60,262 bases of DNA from Candidatus Rokuibacteriota bacterium (GCA_003221515.1 QHSI01000099.1:1-60262), one strand, 5' to 3'. Counted from the first letter of the stretch, positions 35,871 to 45,104 are shown. Notes: generated from the sequence alone by a model not told the origin. Translations and numbers: made by a program.

Positions 35871-38143
35871 GCGCCCGCCCGCTCCGCGTCGTCGGCCGGC
35901 CGGTGCCGCGCGTCGATGGGCTCGAGAAGGTCACCGGCCGCGCGCGCTACGTGACCGACCTGGTGCTCCCCGGCATGGCCCACGCCAGGGTGATGCGCTC
36001 ACCCTACGCCCACGCGCGCGTGCGAAGGGTTGACGTGACGCGCGCCCGCGCGCTGACGGGCGTGCTGGCCGCACTCAGCGGAGCCGAGCTGACGTGGTGC
36101 GAGCCCTATTATGGCCCGGCGTACCGTGATCGGCCCGTGCTCGCGATCGACGTCGCCCGCTACGAGGGCGAGCCGGTCGCGGCGGTCGCCGCGGTCGACG
36201 AGGCGACGGCGGACGCGGCGCTCGATCTGATCGAGGTCGACTACGAGCCACTGCCGCCGGTGATCACGCTCGAGGAAGCGCTGGCGGCGGGCGCACCGCT
36301 GGTCCATACGGGGAAGCCGCAGGCCGGCATCTTCGCCGACCTCTCGACGCTCCGGCCCGAGCCCGGGACCAACATCTGCCACCAGTTCCACTTTGCGCGT
36401 GGCGACAGCGCCGGCGCGCTGGCGTCGGCGGACCTCGTGCTCGACGACACGTATCGCTTCCCGCCGGTGCAGCACTACGCGATGGAGCCGCATGCGGCGG
36501 TGGCGGTGTGGAGCGAGACCGACGGGCTGACGATCTGGGCCTCGAGCCAGAACCCGTACTCGGTGCGCGTCGAGCTGGCGAAGATGTTCGACGTGCCACT
36601 CGCGCGGATCCGGGTCGTCGTGCCGCACCTCGGCGGCGGCTTCGGCAGCAAGACCTACGCGAAGCTCGAGCCGCTGGCGGCGGCGCTCGCGCGCGCCGCG
36701 GGCCGGCCCGTACGGCTGGCCGCGTCGGTGGCCGAAGCGTTCCAGACCGTGCGCCGCTGCGCCGCCCGCGTCCACGTGCGCGTGGGTTTCCGCCGTGACG
36801 GCCTGCTCGTGGCGGTCGAGTGCGACGCCGACTACGACGTCGGCGCCTACGCCGACATCGGCCCGCGCGTCGTCCAGAAGGCCACGTACACGGCGACCGG
36901 CCCCTATCGCGTCCCGCACGTCGAGCTCGCCGCGCGCGCCGTCTACACGAACACGACCCCCGGCGGCGCGTTTCGCGGCTTCGGCGTGCCGCAGCTCGCC
37001 TGGGCGCTCGAGTCGCTCGTCGACGCGGCCGCCGACCGGCTCGGCCGCGATCCGGTCGAGCTCCGGCGGCAGAACTTCCTGGCCCACGGCGAAGAGTTCG
37101 CGCCGGGCGACACGCCGATCGACGGCAAGCTCGAGGAGAGCCTGTCGCGCGCCGCGGAGGCGATCGGCTGGACTCGGGCGAGCGCGGCCGACCGGGGGCG
37201 CGGCGTGGCCGCGATGCTGAAGGCTTCGGTGGCGCCGAGCGTGTCGGAGGCGATCGTGCGCCTGCACACCGACGGCAGCGTCAGCGTGCTCGCGAGCGCC
37301 GTCGAGATGGGGCAGGGCACCCGCACGGTCCTGGCGCAGATCGCCGCCGAGGTGCTCTGCGTCCCGCTGGCGCGCGTGACCGTCGTCCAGCCCGACACCG
37401 CGGTGACCCCGTACGATCAGACCACCAGCTCGAGCCGCTCGACCACGATGACGGGCCGCGCGGTCCAGGTCGCCTCGGAAGACGTCCGCGAGCAGCTCCT
37501 GCGCATCACCGCCGAGGCGCTCGGCGTCGCGACGCGCGACCTGACGCTGGATGAGGGCGCCGTCGTCGCGCCGGCGCGGCGCCTGCCGTACGCCGAGGTG
37601 CTCCTGCTCCGGTTCGGCATGTCTGGCGGCGAGCTGATCGGCCGCGGCGTGATCGCGCCCGGGCGCACCGCCGCGCCGCTCGGCGGCAGCACGCCGTTCT
37701 GGGAGATGGCCGTCGGCGCCGCGGAGGTGAGCGTGGACGAGGAGACCGGCGCGGTGCGGGTCGAGCGCTACGTCTCGGTGGCCGACGTCGGCCGCGCGGT
37801 GAACCCGCTGCTGCTGGAAGGCCAGGACGAGGGCGGCGTGGTGCAGGGGCTCGGCCACACGCTCCTCGAGGAGATGCTGTACGCGGACGGCCACCTGCTC
37901 AACGGCACGCTGCTCCTCTACCGCGTGCCGCGCGCCGACGACGCGCCACCGGCGCTCGAGTGCCACTTCGTGGAGAACGCCGACGGCAGCGGCCCCTTCG
38001 GCGCCAAGGGCGCGGGCGAGGGAAGCCTGATCCCCGTGAGCCCGGCGGTCGCCAACGCGCTGGCCCGCCTCACCGGCGTGCGGCTGCGCGATCTTCCGCT
38101 GACGCCCGAGCGCGTCTGGCGCGCGCTCCGCGCGCGTCGCTGA
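35867..38143 (+). CDS. molybdenum hydroxylase catalytic (large) subunit, xanthine dehydrogenase/aldehyde oxidase type
   Basis: A 758-residue molybdopterin-binding subunit. Cofactor motifs include HLGGGFGSKTYAKLEP, GGAFRGFGVPQLAWALES, VEMGQGTRTVLAQIAAEVL and the near-C-terminal GPFGAKGAGEGSLIPVSPAV, whose Glu is the likely active-site base. The AYxCSFR loop of form I carbon monoxide dehydrogenase is absent (PGGAFRGFG instead), so CO is not the expected substrate; a purine, N-heterocycle or aldehyde is more likely. It is the final gene of the LLM-CoxM-CoxS-CoxL-like operon. No cofactor insertion genes are in view. Confidence 0.93.
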   Translation: MSARPLRVVGRPVPRVDGLEKVTGRARYVTDLVLPGMAHARVMRSPYAHARVRRVDVTRARALTGVLAALSGAELTWCEPYYGPAYRDRPVLAIDVARYEGEPVAAVAAVDEATADAALDLIEVDYEPLPPVITLEEALAAGAPLVHTGKPQAGIFADLSTLRPEPGTNICHQFHFARGDSAGALASADLVLDDTYRFPPVQHYAMEPHAAVAVWSETDGLTIWASSQNPYSVRVELAKMFDVPLARIRVVVPHLGGGFGSKTYAKLEPLAAALARAAGRPVRLAASVAEAFQTVRRCAARVHVRVGFRRDGLLVAVECDADYDVGAYADIGPRVVQKATYTATGPYRVPHVELAARAVYTNTTPGGAFRGFGVPQLAWALESLVDAAADRLGRDPVELRRQNFLAHGEEFAPGDTPIDGKLEESLSRAAEAIGWTRASAADRGRGVAAMLKASVAPSVSEAIVRLHTDGSVSVLASAVEMGQGTRTVLAQIAAEVLCVPLARVTVVQPDTAVTPYDQTTSSSRSTTMTGRAVQVASEDVREQLLRITAEALGVATRDLTLDEGAVVAPARRLPYAEVLLLRFGMSGGELIGRGVIAPGRTAAPLGGSTPFWEMAVGAAEVSVDEETGAVRVERYVSVADVGRAVNPLLLEGQDEGGVVQGLGHTLLEEMLYADGHLLNGTLLLYRVPRADDAPPALECHFVENADGSGPFGAKGAGEGSLIPVSPAVANALARLTGVRLRDLPLTPERVWRALRARR

Positions 38144-38155
38144 AGGACCCCCGCG

Positions 38156-39322
38156 CTACAGCGCCCGGTAGACCTCCGTCTCGAACCGCGCGAACAGGTC
38201 GATCGCCGTGTGGTCGTAGAACGGCAGGACCTGCGACAGGAACACACCCGAGACGCGTTTGGTGCGATCGATCCAGAAGTACGTGTTCGCGAGCCCCGCC
38301 CACGCGAGGCTGCCGGCCGAGCGTCCGGTGGGCGCCTGCTGTGTGTTGATCAGGAAGCTCAGGCCCCAGCCTTTCCGCATCCCTGGGAACAGCTCGACGT
38401 CGTTGGACAGCGGTGGGATCGCCGACTTCATGGGCGGAATGTCGAGCGGCGCGATGTGGTTCTGGGCCATGAGCTCGACGGTCTCGCGCTGCAGCACCTG
38501 CGTGCCCTTGTAGCTGCCGCCCTGCACGATCATCTGCGTGAACGTCAGGTAGTCGCGGGCGGTGGAGTAGAGCCCGCCGCCGCCCATGAGAAACTCGGGA
38601 TCGTCCGGCAGCGCGAACTCGATCGGCGCGAGCACGCCCTTCTCGTCGCGCTGGTGCACGCCCGCCTGCCGCGCGCGCTGGGCGGGCGAGAGCTTGAACG
38701 AGATGTCCTTCATGCCGAGCGGGCCGAAGATGTTGTCCTGGAAGTAGCGATCGAGCTTCTGGCCGCTCGCGGCCTCGACCATCTTCCCGACCCAGTCGAT
38801 GCTGATCCCGTACTCCCACCGATCGCCCGGATCGAACAGCAGCGGCGTCGTGAGCGCCGCATTCGTGCACGTCGTGATCCCCGGCGTGCCGGTCATCGTC
38901 TGATACTGGGCGATCTCGGGCCGCCAGATCTCGTAGCCGAAGCCCGCGGTGTGGGTCAGCAAGTGCTTCAGCGTGATCGGCCGCCGGGGCGCTCGCAGCC
39001 GCGGCTTGCCCGCCGCGTCGAAGCCCTCCAGCACCTTGACCGCCCCGAGCTCGCCGACCACGTCGCTCGCCGGCTTTTCGAGGCTCAGCTTGCCGCGCTC
39101 GACGAGCTGCATCGCCGCGGCGCCCGTGATGGCCTTGGTCATCGAGGCGATCCACACCACCGTGTCGATGGTCATGGGCGCGTCCTTGCCGAGCTCGCGC
39201 TTGCCGAAGGCGCCCTCGTAGAGCGGGCCGCTGTCGGTCGCGGCCACCGCCACGATCCCGGGCATCGCTTTCGACTCGACCGCTTCACTGAACATCGTGT
39301 CGAGCGTGGTGTTGGTCGGCAT
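38156..39322 (-). CDS. beta-lactamase-family serine hydrolase (class C/EstB-like)
   Basis: A 388-residue esterase or penicillin-binding-protein-like enzyme. The nucleophile is Ser60 in the SMTK tetrad (WIASMTKAITGAAA). The second motif is the Tyr of DRWEYGISIDWVG, and LKHLLTHTAGFGYE is a conserved family segment. No signal peptide is present, so it is cytoplasmic and more likely an esterase than a secreted beta-lactamase. The start ATG 39322 is chosen because GAAGGAGGAGACC directly precedes it; the frame continues 22 codons further upstream without such support. It is convergent with the molybdenum hydroxylase operon. Confidence 0.9.
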   Translation of the reverse strand: MPTNTTLDTMFSEAVESKAMPGIVAVAATDSGPLYEGAFGKRELGKDAPMTIDTVVWIASMTKAITGAAAMQLVERGKLSLEKPASDVVGELGAVKVLEGFDAAGKPRLRAPRRPITLKHLLTHTAGFGYEIWRPEIAQYQTMTGTPGITTCTNAALTTPLLFDPGDRWEYGISIDWVGKMVEAASGQKLDRYFQDNIFGPLGMKDISFKLSPAQRARQAGVHQRDEKGVLAPIEFALPDDPEFLMGGGGLYSTARDYLTFTQMIVQGGSYKGTQVLQRETVELMAQNHIAPLDIPPMKSAIPPLSNDVELFPGMRKGWGLSFLINTQQAPTGRSAGSLAWAGLANTYFWIDRTKRVSGVFLSQVLPFYDHTAIDLFARFETEVYRAL

Positions 39323-39462
39323 GGTCTCCTCCTTCGGGGAGCTCGGATGGACTGGACGAAGCTTAGAGCAGGTGTCCAGGCGCCGCAACGTCGCGCCCCA
39401 TACGCCATCGTGTAGACTGTGCGCGCCATGAGACGGATCAACGTCGAGTCGCCGATCGACGG

Positions 39463-40605
39463 ATGAACGTCGGGATCGTCGGCGGCGGCCCCGCCGGACT
39501 GTTCTTCGCCTACCTCATGAAGCGCCAGGACGCGACGCACCGCATTCGCGTCGTCGAGCGCGACCCCGCCGACGCCACCTATGGCTGGGGCGTCGTGTTC
39601 ACCGACATCGCGCTGGCGTTCGTCCGCGACGTGGCGCCGGAGCTCTACGCCGCGATGACGCGCCATCAGGAAGTGCACGACGCGATGCGCATCGTGCACC
39701 GCGGCCAGGCGGTGGCCCTCGCCAACAACACGTTCCACCGGATGGCTCGGATCGATCTCTTGCGCACGCTGCGCCAGCATTGCGCGGATCTCGGCGTCGC
39801 GATCGAATTCGGACGCAGGGTCGACGGCGTGGACGAGTTCGCCGACTGCGACCTGATCGTGGCGGCCGACGGCGCCGCCAGCACCATCCGAACGCGCTAT
39901 CGGGAGCACTTCGAGCCGACGATCGACCTGCGCCCGAACTTCCTGGCGTGGTACGGGACGACCTGTCTGTTCGAGCCGTTGTCGCTGATCTTTCGCGAGA
40001 ACGGCGACGGGTTGCTGATCGCGCACACCTATCGCTACAGTCGCACGCACAGCACGTTTCTCGTCGAGTGCGACCCGCAGACCTGGCGTCACGCCGGGCT
40101 CGATCGGATGGCGGAGCCGGAGAGTCTCGCCTATTGCGCGCAGGTGTTTCGCGACGACCTGGACGGGCATCCCCTGCTCTCCAACAAGTCCGACTGGTTC
40201 CGCTATCCGATCGTGCGCAACCGCCGCTGGTCCTGGCGCAACGTCGTGCTGCTGGGCGACGCGTTGCGCACGGGCCACCCGTCGGTGGGATCGGGGACTC
40301 GCCTGGCGATGCAGGACGCCATCGCGCTGTTCGACGCCTGGCGGGCCTGCGGCGACGACGTTGAGGCGCTCCTCGCCGAGTTCGAACGCCGCCGCCGGCC
40401 CGGATCCGATGCCCTACAGGCGGCGGCGGTGAAAAGCACGGAGTGGTACGAGTCGGTGCGCTCCCGGATGCATCTCGACCCGATTTCGTTCGCGTACGAC
40501 TATCTGCGGCGCACCGGGCGCGTCGACCACGCGGACGTGAGGCAACGCGACCCGGCGCTTGCCGCCGCCTTCGAAGCGTTGCACCCCGAAGGCGTTCCCC
40601 CCTAA
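39463..40605 (+). CDS. FAD-dependent aromatic-CoA-type monooxygenase
   Basis: The 380-residue flavoprotein has the GxGxxG motif (VGIVGGGPAGLFFAYLMK), a YGWGVVFTDIALAF segment, the DG motif DLIVAADGAAS, and the FAD ribityl motif VVLLGDALRTGHPSVGSGT. The YGWGVVFTD stretch and overall arrangement resemble the N-terminal part of salicylyl-CoA 5-hydroxylase and 2-aminobenzoyl-CoA monooxygenase, so an acyl-CoA-linked aromatic may be the substrate. The start overlaps the stop of a 12-codon upstream frame (39428-39466). The stop overlaps that of the convergent alcohol dehydrogenase. Confidence 0.87.
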   Translation: MNVGIVGGGPAGLFFAYLMKRQDATHRIRVVERDPADATYGWGVVFTDIALAFVRDVAPELYAAMTRHQEVHDAMRIVHRGQAVALANNTFHRMARIDLLRTLRQHCADLGVAIEFGRRVDGVDEFADCDLIVAADGAASTIRTRYREHFEPTIDLRPNFLAWYGTTCLFEPLSLIFRENGDGLLIAHTYRYSRTHSTFLVECDPQTWRHAGLDRMAEPESLAYCAQVFRDDLDGHPLLSNKSDWFRYPIVRNRRWSWRNVVLLGDALRTGHPSVGSGTRLAMQDAIALFDAWRACGDDVEALLAEFERRRRPGSDALQAAAVKSTEWYESVRSRMHLDPISFAYDYLRRTGRVDHADVRQRDPALAAAFEALHPEGVPP

Positions 40606-41681
40606 TCGAACATGAGCACCGTGCGCGCGACCTCGCCCGCCTTCATCGCGCGAAACGCCTCGTTGACGTCCTCGAGCCGGCCGCGCCGCGTGATCATCTC
40701 GTCGAGACGCAGCAGGCCCCTTTGGTAGAAGTCGACGTAACGAGGCATGTCGACCTTGAAGCGGTTCGAGCCCATGCTGCATCCCTGGATCTTCTTCTCA
40801 CGCAGGAACACGCTGCCCTCGAGCTCGATCTTCTGACCGACCGGGATCATGCCGATCACGGTCGCGGTGCCGCCCGCGCGGATGCACTCGAACGCCTGCT
40901 CGGCGGCCTTCTTGAGGCCGATGGCCTCGAACGAGTACTCGACGCCGCCGTTGGTGAGCTGGCGGATCTCCTTGACCGGATCCACTTTGGACGCGTCGAG
41001 GGCGTGGGTGGCGCCGAGCTCACGGGCCTTGGCCAGCTTGCTCTCGAACACGTCGACCGCGATGATCATGCCGGCGCCCGCGATGCGCGCGCCCTGGATC
41101 GCCGCGAGGCCGACGCCGCCGGCGCCGAACACCGCGACCGTCGCGCCCGCCTCGACGCGCGCCGTGTTGAGCACCGCGCCCACGCCGGTGGTGACGCCGC
41201 AGCCGATCAGCGCGCCGCGGTCGAGCGGCATGTCGTCCTTCACCTTCACCAGCGCGTTTTCGTGGACGAGCATCTGCTCGGCGTAGGCCGAGAGGTTGGC
41301 GAACTGGTTCACCGGCGCGCCTTTCCAGCTGAGCTTGGGCGGCTCCTGCGGCGTCCGCGCCGGACGGGACGAGCAGAGGTGAGTCCGCCCGGTCAGGCAG
41401 TACGAGCAGTGGCCGCAGAACACCGACAGGCACGCGATCACGTGATCGCCGGCCACGAACTCGGTGACGTGGGGGCCGACTTCCTGGATGATGCCGGCGG
41501 CCTCGTGGCCGAGGATGGCCGGCGCCGGGAACGGATAGAAGCCGTCCACGAAGTGCAGATCGCTGTGGCACACACCGCTGGCGACCGTGCGCACCAGCAC
41601 CTCGCGCCCGATCGGCTTGGCGATGTCGACGTTCTCGATGGTGAGGGGCTTCTGGGGTCCGTGGAATACTGCGGCTTTCAT
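40602..41681 (-). CDS. zinc-dependent alcohol dehydrogenase, medium-chain family
   Basis: A 359-residue MDR enzyme. Catalytic zinc ligands are expected at Cys38 and His59 (SGVCHSDLH; ILGHEAAG), and structural zinc at Cys89, Cys92, Cys95 and Cys103 (VFCGHCSYCLTGRTHLC). The NAD(P)-binding Rossmann motif is VFGAGGVGLAAIQGA with Asp in VDVFESKL, indicating NAD preference. It resembles class III or mycothiol/NDMA-type dehydrogenases in the region around GHCSYC, so formaldehyde-adduct or general alcohol oxidation is possible. ATG 41681 has an AAAGGAG site 8 bases upstream; the frame is open further up but overlaps the LLM gene. Confidence 0.93.
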   Translation of the reverse strand: MKAAVFHGPQKPLTIENVDIAKPIGREVLVRTVASGVCHSDLHFVDGFYPFPAPAILGHEAAGIIQEVGPHVTEFVAGDHVIACLSVFCGHCSYCLTGRTHLCSSRPARTPQEPPKLSWKGAPVNQFANLSAYAEQMLVHENALVKVKDDMPLDRGALIGCGVTTGVGAVLNTARVEAGATVAVFGAGGVGLAAIQGARIAGAGMIIAVDVFESKLAKARELGATHALDASKVDPVKEIRQLTNGGVEYSFEAIGLKKAAEQAFECIRAGGTATVIGMIPVGQKIELEGSVFLREKKIQGCSMGSNRFKVDMPRYVDFYQRGLLRLDEMITRRGRLEDVNEAFRAMKAGEVARTVLMFD

Positions 41682-41718
41682 GAGATAGCTCCTTTCGCCT
41701 GATGCCTTCCGCTCGATT

Positions 41719-42726
41719 CTACGCCAGCCGTGTGCGCAGGGCGGGGAGCACCTTTTCGCCGAACAGGCGCACCGCCCGGACCGGATCAATGGCGAGGCTG
41801 ACCGAGAACATGAGCCGGCGCACGCCGGCTTCCTGCGCGGCCCGTACCTGCGCCAGACACTCCTCGGGCGTGCCGCACACCGCGAGGCGTCTCGCGAGAT
41901 AGTCGAATAGACCGAGCTCGGCGACGAGCGCCGCGTCGGCGTCGCTCGGGCGCGTGCTGTACCGGCGGCGCAGCTCGCGAAGCGGCTCGCGGTGCTCCGG
42001 CGGCACGCCGCGGCGCGCGGGATCGCCGCCGCCCACCACGTACGCCGCCACGAACGCGAGGATCGCGCCGATCTTGCGGCGGGCCGCGTCGCCGTCCTCG
42101 TTGCAGTCCATGCCGGCGATCTGCCAGATCTCGACGTCATCAGGCCCTCGCCCGGCTTCGCTCGCGGCCTGCGCCACTGCGCCTTCGGACTCCCTGACGT
42201 TGTCGGCGCCGAGACCGTAGTTGATGAAGGCGCCGTCGGCGGCGGCGCCGGCGGCGCGGAGCGAGGCCGGGTGCGAGGCGGCGAGAAACACGGGGCTCCG
42301 GTGTTTCACCCACGGCAGGTGCGCGGTCCCGCCACGGTACGTGGCCGCGCGACCGCGCAGGAGCTCGCGGATGAACGTGACGCCCTCGCCGAGCTGGCCG
42401 GCCGGAAGACTCGCCATTCCGAGATTCTTCGTACCGCTGTGGCCGACGCCGATGCCGAGCACGACGCGTCCTGGAGCCAGTAGCTCGAGCGACGCCGCCG
42501 AGGCCGCCGAGACCGCCGGATGCCGCGTGACCAGGTTGGTGACACAGACAGCGACCCGCGCTCGTCGCGCAGCGGCAGCGAGCAGCGTGGTCGCAACCCA
42601 GGGATCCATCGCGTTCCCCGGCGTGTCGGCGATGCCGACCATATCGTAGCCAAAGGCGTCGGCGGCCTCGGCCATGGAGCGGATCAGGGCCGTGTCGTAC
42701 GGCCAGAAGAAGAATCCGACTTCCAC
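41719..42726 (-). CDS. LLM-class flavin-dependent oxidoreductase
   Basis: A 335-residue luciferase-like protein beginning VEVGFFFWPYDTALIRSMAE from GTG 42726, with GGAGGG about 10 bases upstream. An earlier GTG at 42801 would overlap the neighbouring nuclease gene and adds an implausible leader. The barrel motifs are AFGYDMVGIADTPGN, RVAVCVTNLVTRHPAV, LELLAPGRVVLGIGVGHSGT and SPVFLAASHPASL. It belongs to the group acting with F420 or FMN. It is 37 bases upstream of the zinc alcohol dehydrogenase, so the two may share a transcript and pathway. Confidence 0.9.
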   Translation of the reverse strand: MEVGFFFWPYDTALIRSMAEAADAFGYDMVGIADTPGNAMDPWVATTLLAAAARRARVAVCVTNLVTRHPAVSAASAASLELLAPGRVVLGIGVGHSGTKNLGMASLPAGQLGEGVTFIRELLRGRAATYRGGTAHLPWVKHRSPVFLAASHPASLRAAGAAADGAFINYGLGADNVRESEGAVAQAASEAGRGPDDVEIWQIAGMDCNEDGDAARRKIGAILAFVAAYVVGGGDPARRGVPPEHREPLRELRRRYSTRPSDADAALVAELGLFDYLARRLAVCGTPEECLAQVRAAQEAGVRRLMFSVSLAIDPVRAVRLFGEKVLPALRTRLA

Positions 42727-42772
42727 GCGCGTCCGCCCTCCGGGGGCGATTGACTTTATGGTGTGCCCGGTG

Positions 42773-44155
42773 TCAAACGCGGGTGTGAAGGTGTCCGCCA
42801 CGGCTCACTTGCCCGGGGATGCAACACGTCGATCGCGTAGCCGACGTCGAGGCGCTCGCCGAGCCAGTCCGGCGTCGGGTATGCGAATGCAGGACGAGGC
42901 CTGCGTTCTTGTTTCGTAGTCGTAAGATCTTCAACGCATCGTACGAGATAACTATCGGAGCGGGAACCTCGGGAAACACGCGACCGTCCGGCCGGCGGAA
43001 CTGAAGCTCGCCATCCGGCTGTCGAGTGACCTGATAGCCCTCCTCGTGGACGGCGCGGTGGTGGCGCCGACAGAGCATGGCGAGATTCGAGAGCTTGGTG
43101 GGGCCTCCCTGGGCCCAGTGCCGGATGTGATGCCCTTGAACAAAGCGCATGCCGCAGCCTGGGAAGCGACAACCGCGATCGCGGTAGTGGAGCGCGCGGC
43201 GTAGGGCCGGCGGAATCGTTCGCGTCCGGGCCGCTACCTCTACGACACGGCCGTCGCGCGGGTGCTTCATCACCACTCGGCTAGCGTCGCAGGCCAGGCG
43301 CCGGGACGTTTCCGCGGAAACGTGTTCGCCGTTGTCGAGCACGGACTGGCCGGGCGCATCGGGATCGGCGAGCGCCGGCGCGTCGACGTGGACCACCACC
43401 TGGTAACGCTCGCCCGGCGCGCCCGGGTCGATGCCGTGATGGAGGGCCGTCTCCGCGAGCAGCGCCAGCGCGTCGGCCTGCTGCTGCTCGAACGTGGGAG
43501 GGTCCTCGACGTCTGGAGTGCACCCGGCGCCCACGAAGGTCCTGTGAGTGCGTTGATACAAGGTCTCGCGCGCCGCGGCCAGCGCCTGCATGAGCAGTTC
43601 GCCGACCTCGGGCTCGAGCCGTCCGCGGAGCCTGAACATACCGTCATCGTCCCGATACACGTGCAACGCCCGGCTTCGATGCCTCGTGGCCGCTTCGCGG
43701 GCCTCGGCGTTGCGATCTACCCGCCGCCAGCCGCGCACGATGAGCTCCACGTGCTCCGCGGTGCCGGCGCGCCCGACGCCCAACAGCCGCTCTTCCGTTT
43801 CAGGCGTGGCCACGCGAGTCAGCGCGCGGACCTTGGCGTACGAGAGCTCGCCGCGCGCGAGGGCGCGGGCCAGGCGGGGCAGGGTACCGAGGGCCCGCGC
43901 GACGCGCACCTTCTCCCGCGCAGCGCCGATGTCGAGCCCAACCCGCCAACTCAGCCAGTGGGCGCAGGAGCGGAAGCCATTGCCCCAACCGCCGCGGGCG
44001 TCGAACTGGCGGATGAGGTCGAGCAGGCGAGCAGTGGCGGCTTCGAGGTGCGCCGAGAGCTCGGCGATCTCGTCGCCGAGGCGATCGAGCTCGGCATTAG
44101 GATTGCCGGGAATCGAGCTTGTGCGAGTGAGGGCGTTCGCGGCGAGCATGTTCAT
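42773..44155 (-). CDS. DUF222-HNH endonuclease, probable 3' frameshift
   Basis: A 460-residue protein with an N-terminal DUF222 region (helical, 30-330) and an HNH domain near 345-400 (CRFPGCGMRFVQGHHIRHWAQ, LSNLAMLCRRHHRAVHEEGY), with Cys and His ligands for zinc and a His-His catalytic core. The start follows AGGAGGCGATT. The last 44 residues, after about RLRNKNAG, are Ser/Thr/Arg-rich and unlike the family. In the neighbouring frame the same DNA gives YPTPDWLGERLDVGYAIDVL before a stop at 42756, which looks like a natural end, so a base has probably been lost near 42895-42915. These nucleases are common in multicopy and often mobile-like contexts; role unknown. Confidence 0.82.
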   Translation of the reverse strand: MNMLAANALTRTSSIPGNPNAELDRLGDEIAELSAHLEAATARLLDLIRQFDARGGWGNGFRSCAHWLSWRVGLDIGAAREKVRVARALGTLPRLARALARGELSYAKVRALTRVATPETEERLLGVGRAGTAEHVELIVRGWRRVDRNAEAREAATRHRSRALHVYRDDDGMFRLRGRLEPEVGELLMQALAAARETLYQRTHRTFVGAGCTPDVEDPPTFEQQQADALALLAETALHHGIDPGAPGERYQVVVHVDAPALADPDAPGQSVLDNGEHVSAETSRRLACDASRVVMKHPRDGRVVEVAARTRTIPPALRRALHYRDRGCRFPGCGMRFVQGHHIRHWAQGGPTKLSNLAMLCRRHHRAVHEEGYQVTRQPDGELQFRRPDGRVFPEVPAPIVISYDALKILRLRNKNAGLVLHSHTRRRTGSASASTSATRSTCCIPGQVSRGGHLHTRV

Positions 44156-44443
44156 GCTGAATCGCCTCCTGCTGAGCCGACTCTACACCGCGATTTCGGA
44201 GGCGCCTGCGTGGCGCAACGCGCGACGATCGCGTCGCGATCCGAGTTTCCGCGACAGGCTCTAGCCGCCGTGTCTCTCGAGCATTCTGAGTGACGCTGAG
44301 ATGCCATTCGCGGCGCGCTGTCTACTCGAAGCGATCGCGTAGGAGAAGCCTGTCAAGAGCACGTTTTTGATACACGTACGCAGACGTCGCGTGAATGCGA
44401 ACGCGCGAGCGACCGTTCGTGGACTACGCGTGCGCGAGGACGA

Positions 44444-45022
44444 CTACGGCAGGAGATCGCTGACGCGAAGGCGCAAGCTCGGAACGGCCAAGAGCTCGAC
44501 CGAAGCGTCGTGCGCCAGCACCTCGCGCGACGCGTAACGCCATCCGTACGGCGCCGACGAATCAGGAACGGGCTGACGGTAGACCTCGACGACGCGATCG
44601 ATCAGATTCACGATCCAGTAGTCGTCCAGGTGTGCGCGGGCGTAAAGGCTGCCCTTGTAGTCACGGTCGAGCGCAAGGCTCGACTCCGAGACCTCAATCA
44701 CCAGGGCCGGACGGGCGGGGTGCTGCTGTGCGTACGCGCGCCGGGCGCCCGGAATGAGCGCGACGTCGGGCTCGGGCTCCGAGTCGTCATCGAGCGCGAG
44801 CGGGCCCTGGGAGCGCACGAACCAGCCTGCCGGGAGCGCCGCGCGGAGGGCATCTTCGACGAGCCCGATGGCAGTGTGATGGGCGCTGCCCTGAGGCTCG
44901 CTGACGACGAGGTCGCCATCCATCAGCTCGACGGGCTCACCGGGGCGGAAGATGCCGATCTCGATCAGGTGCTCGTATTCCGCCCGCGTCCACCGTCGAG
45001 TCCGCGCCGAGTACTCCGTCAT
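44444..45022 (-). CDS. Uma2-family (DUF820) putative restriction-type endonuclease
   Basis: A 192-residue PD-(D/E)XK-fold protein. The usual elements are FRPGEPVELMDGDLVVSEPQ near the N terminus, EPEPDVALIPGARR holding the catalytic Asp, and PALVIEVSESSLALDRDYK carrying Glu and the basic residue. Uma2 proteins are abundant in cyanobacteria, Chloroflexi and candidate phyla, usually as stand-alone genes with unknown targets. It lies between the DUF222 nuclease and a rhodanese gene. The 288 bases between it and the DUF222 gene contain no gene that I can support. Confidence 0.88.
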   Translation of the reverse strand: MTEYSARTRRWTRAEYEHLIEIGIFRPGEPVELMDGDLVVSEPQGSAHHTAIGLVEDALRAALPAGWFVRSQGPLALDDDSEPEPDVALIPGARRAYAQQHPARPALVIEVSESSLALDRDYKGSLYARAHLDDYWIVNLIDRVVEVYRQPVPDSSAPYGWRYASREVLAHDASVELLAVPSLRLRVSDLLP

Positions 45023-45060
45023 GGTTGGGACGCTACGTCACGCGCTCCAGGCCGTCAACG

Positions 45061-45090
45061 TCCACAATTTCAGATGTCCACAATTTCAGA
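45061..45090. repeat. tandem 14-bp direct repeat TCCACAATTTCAGA
   Basis: TCCACAATTTCAGA occurs at 45061-45074 and again at 45077-45090, with two bases between, in the short AT-richer gap between the rhodanese and Uma2 genes. It may be a slippage product or a pair of binding sites; no function can be assigned. Confidence 0.7.
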
Positions 45091-45104
45091 CACCACGCGA
45101 AGAC

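Noticed and set aside
35867-38143. Form I carbon monoxide dehydrogenase large subunit
   Set aside because: The diagnostic AYxCSFR active-site loop is not present; the corresponding sequence is PGGAFRGFG.
44351-44356. Promoter for the DUF222 gene from TTGACA on the minus strand
   Set aside because: The -35 hexamer is perfect but no acceptable -10 hexamer follows at 16-18 bases.
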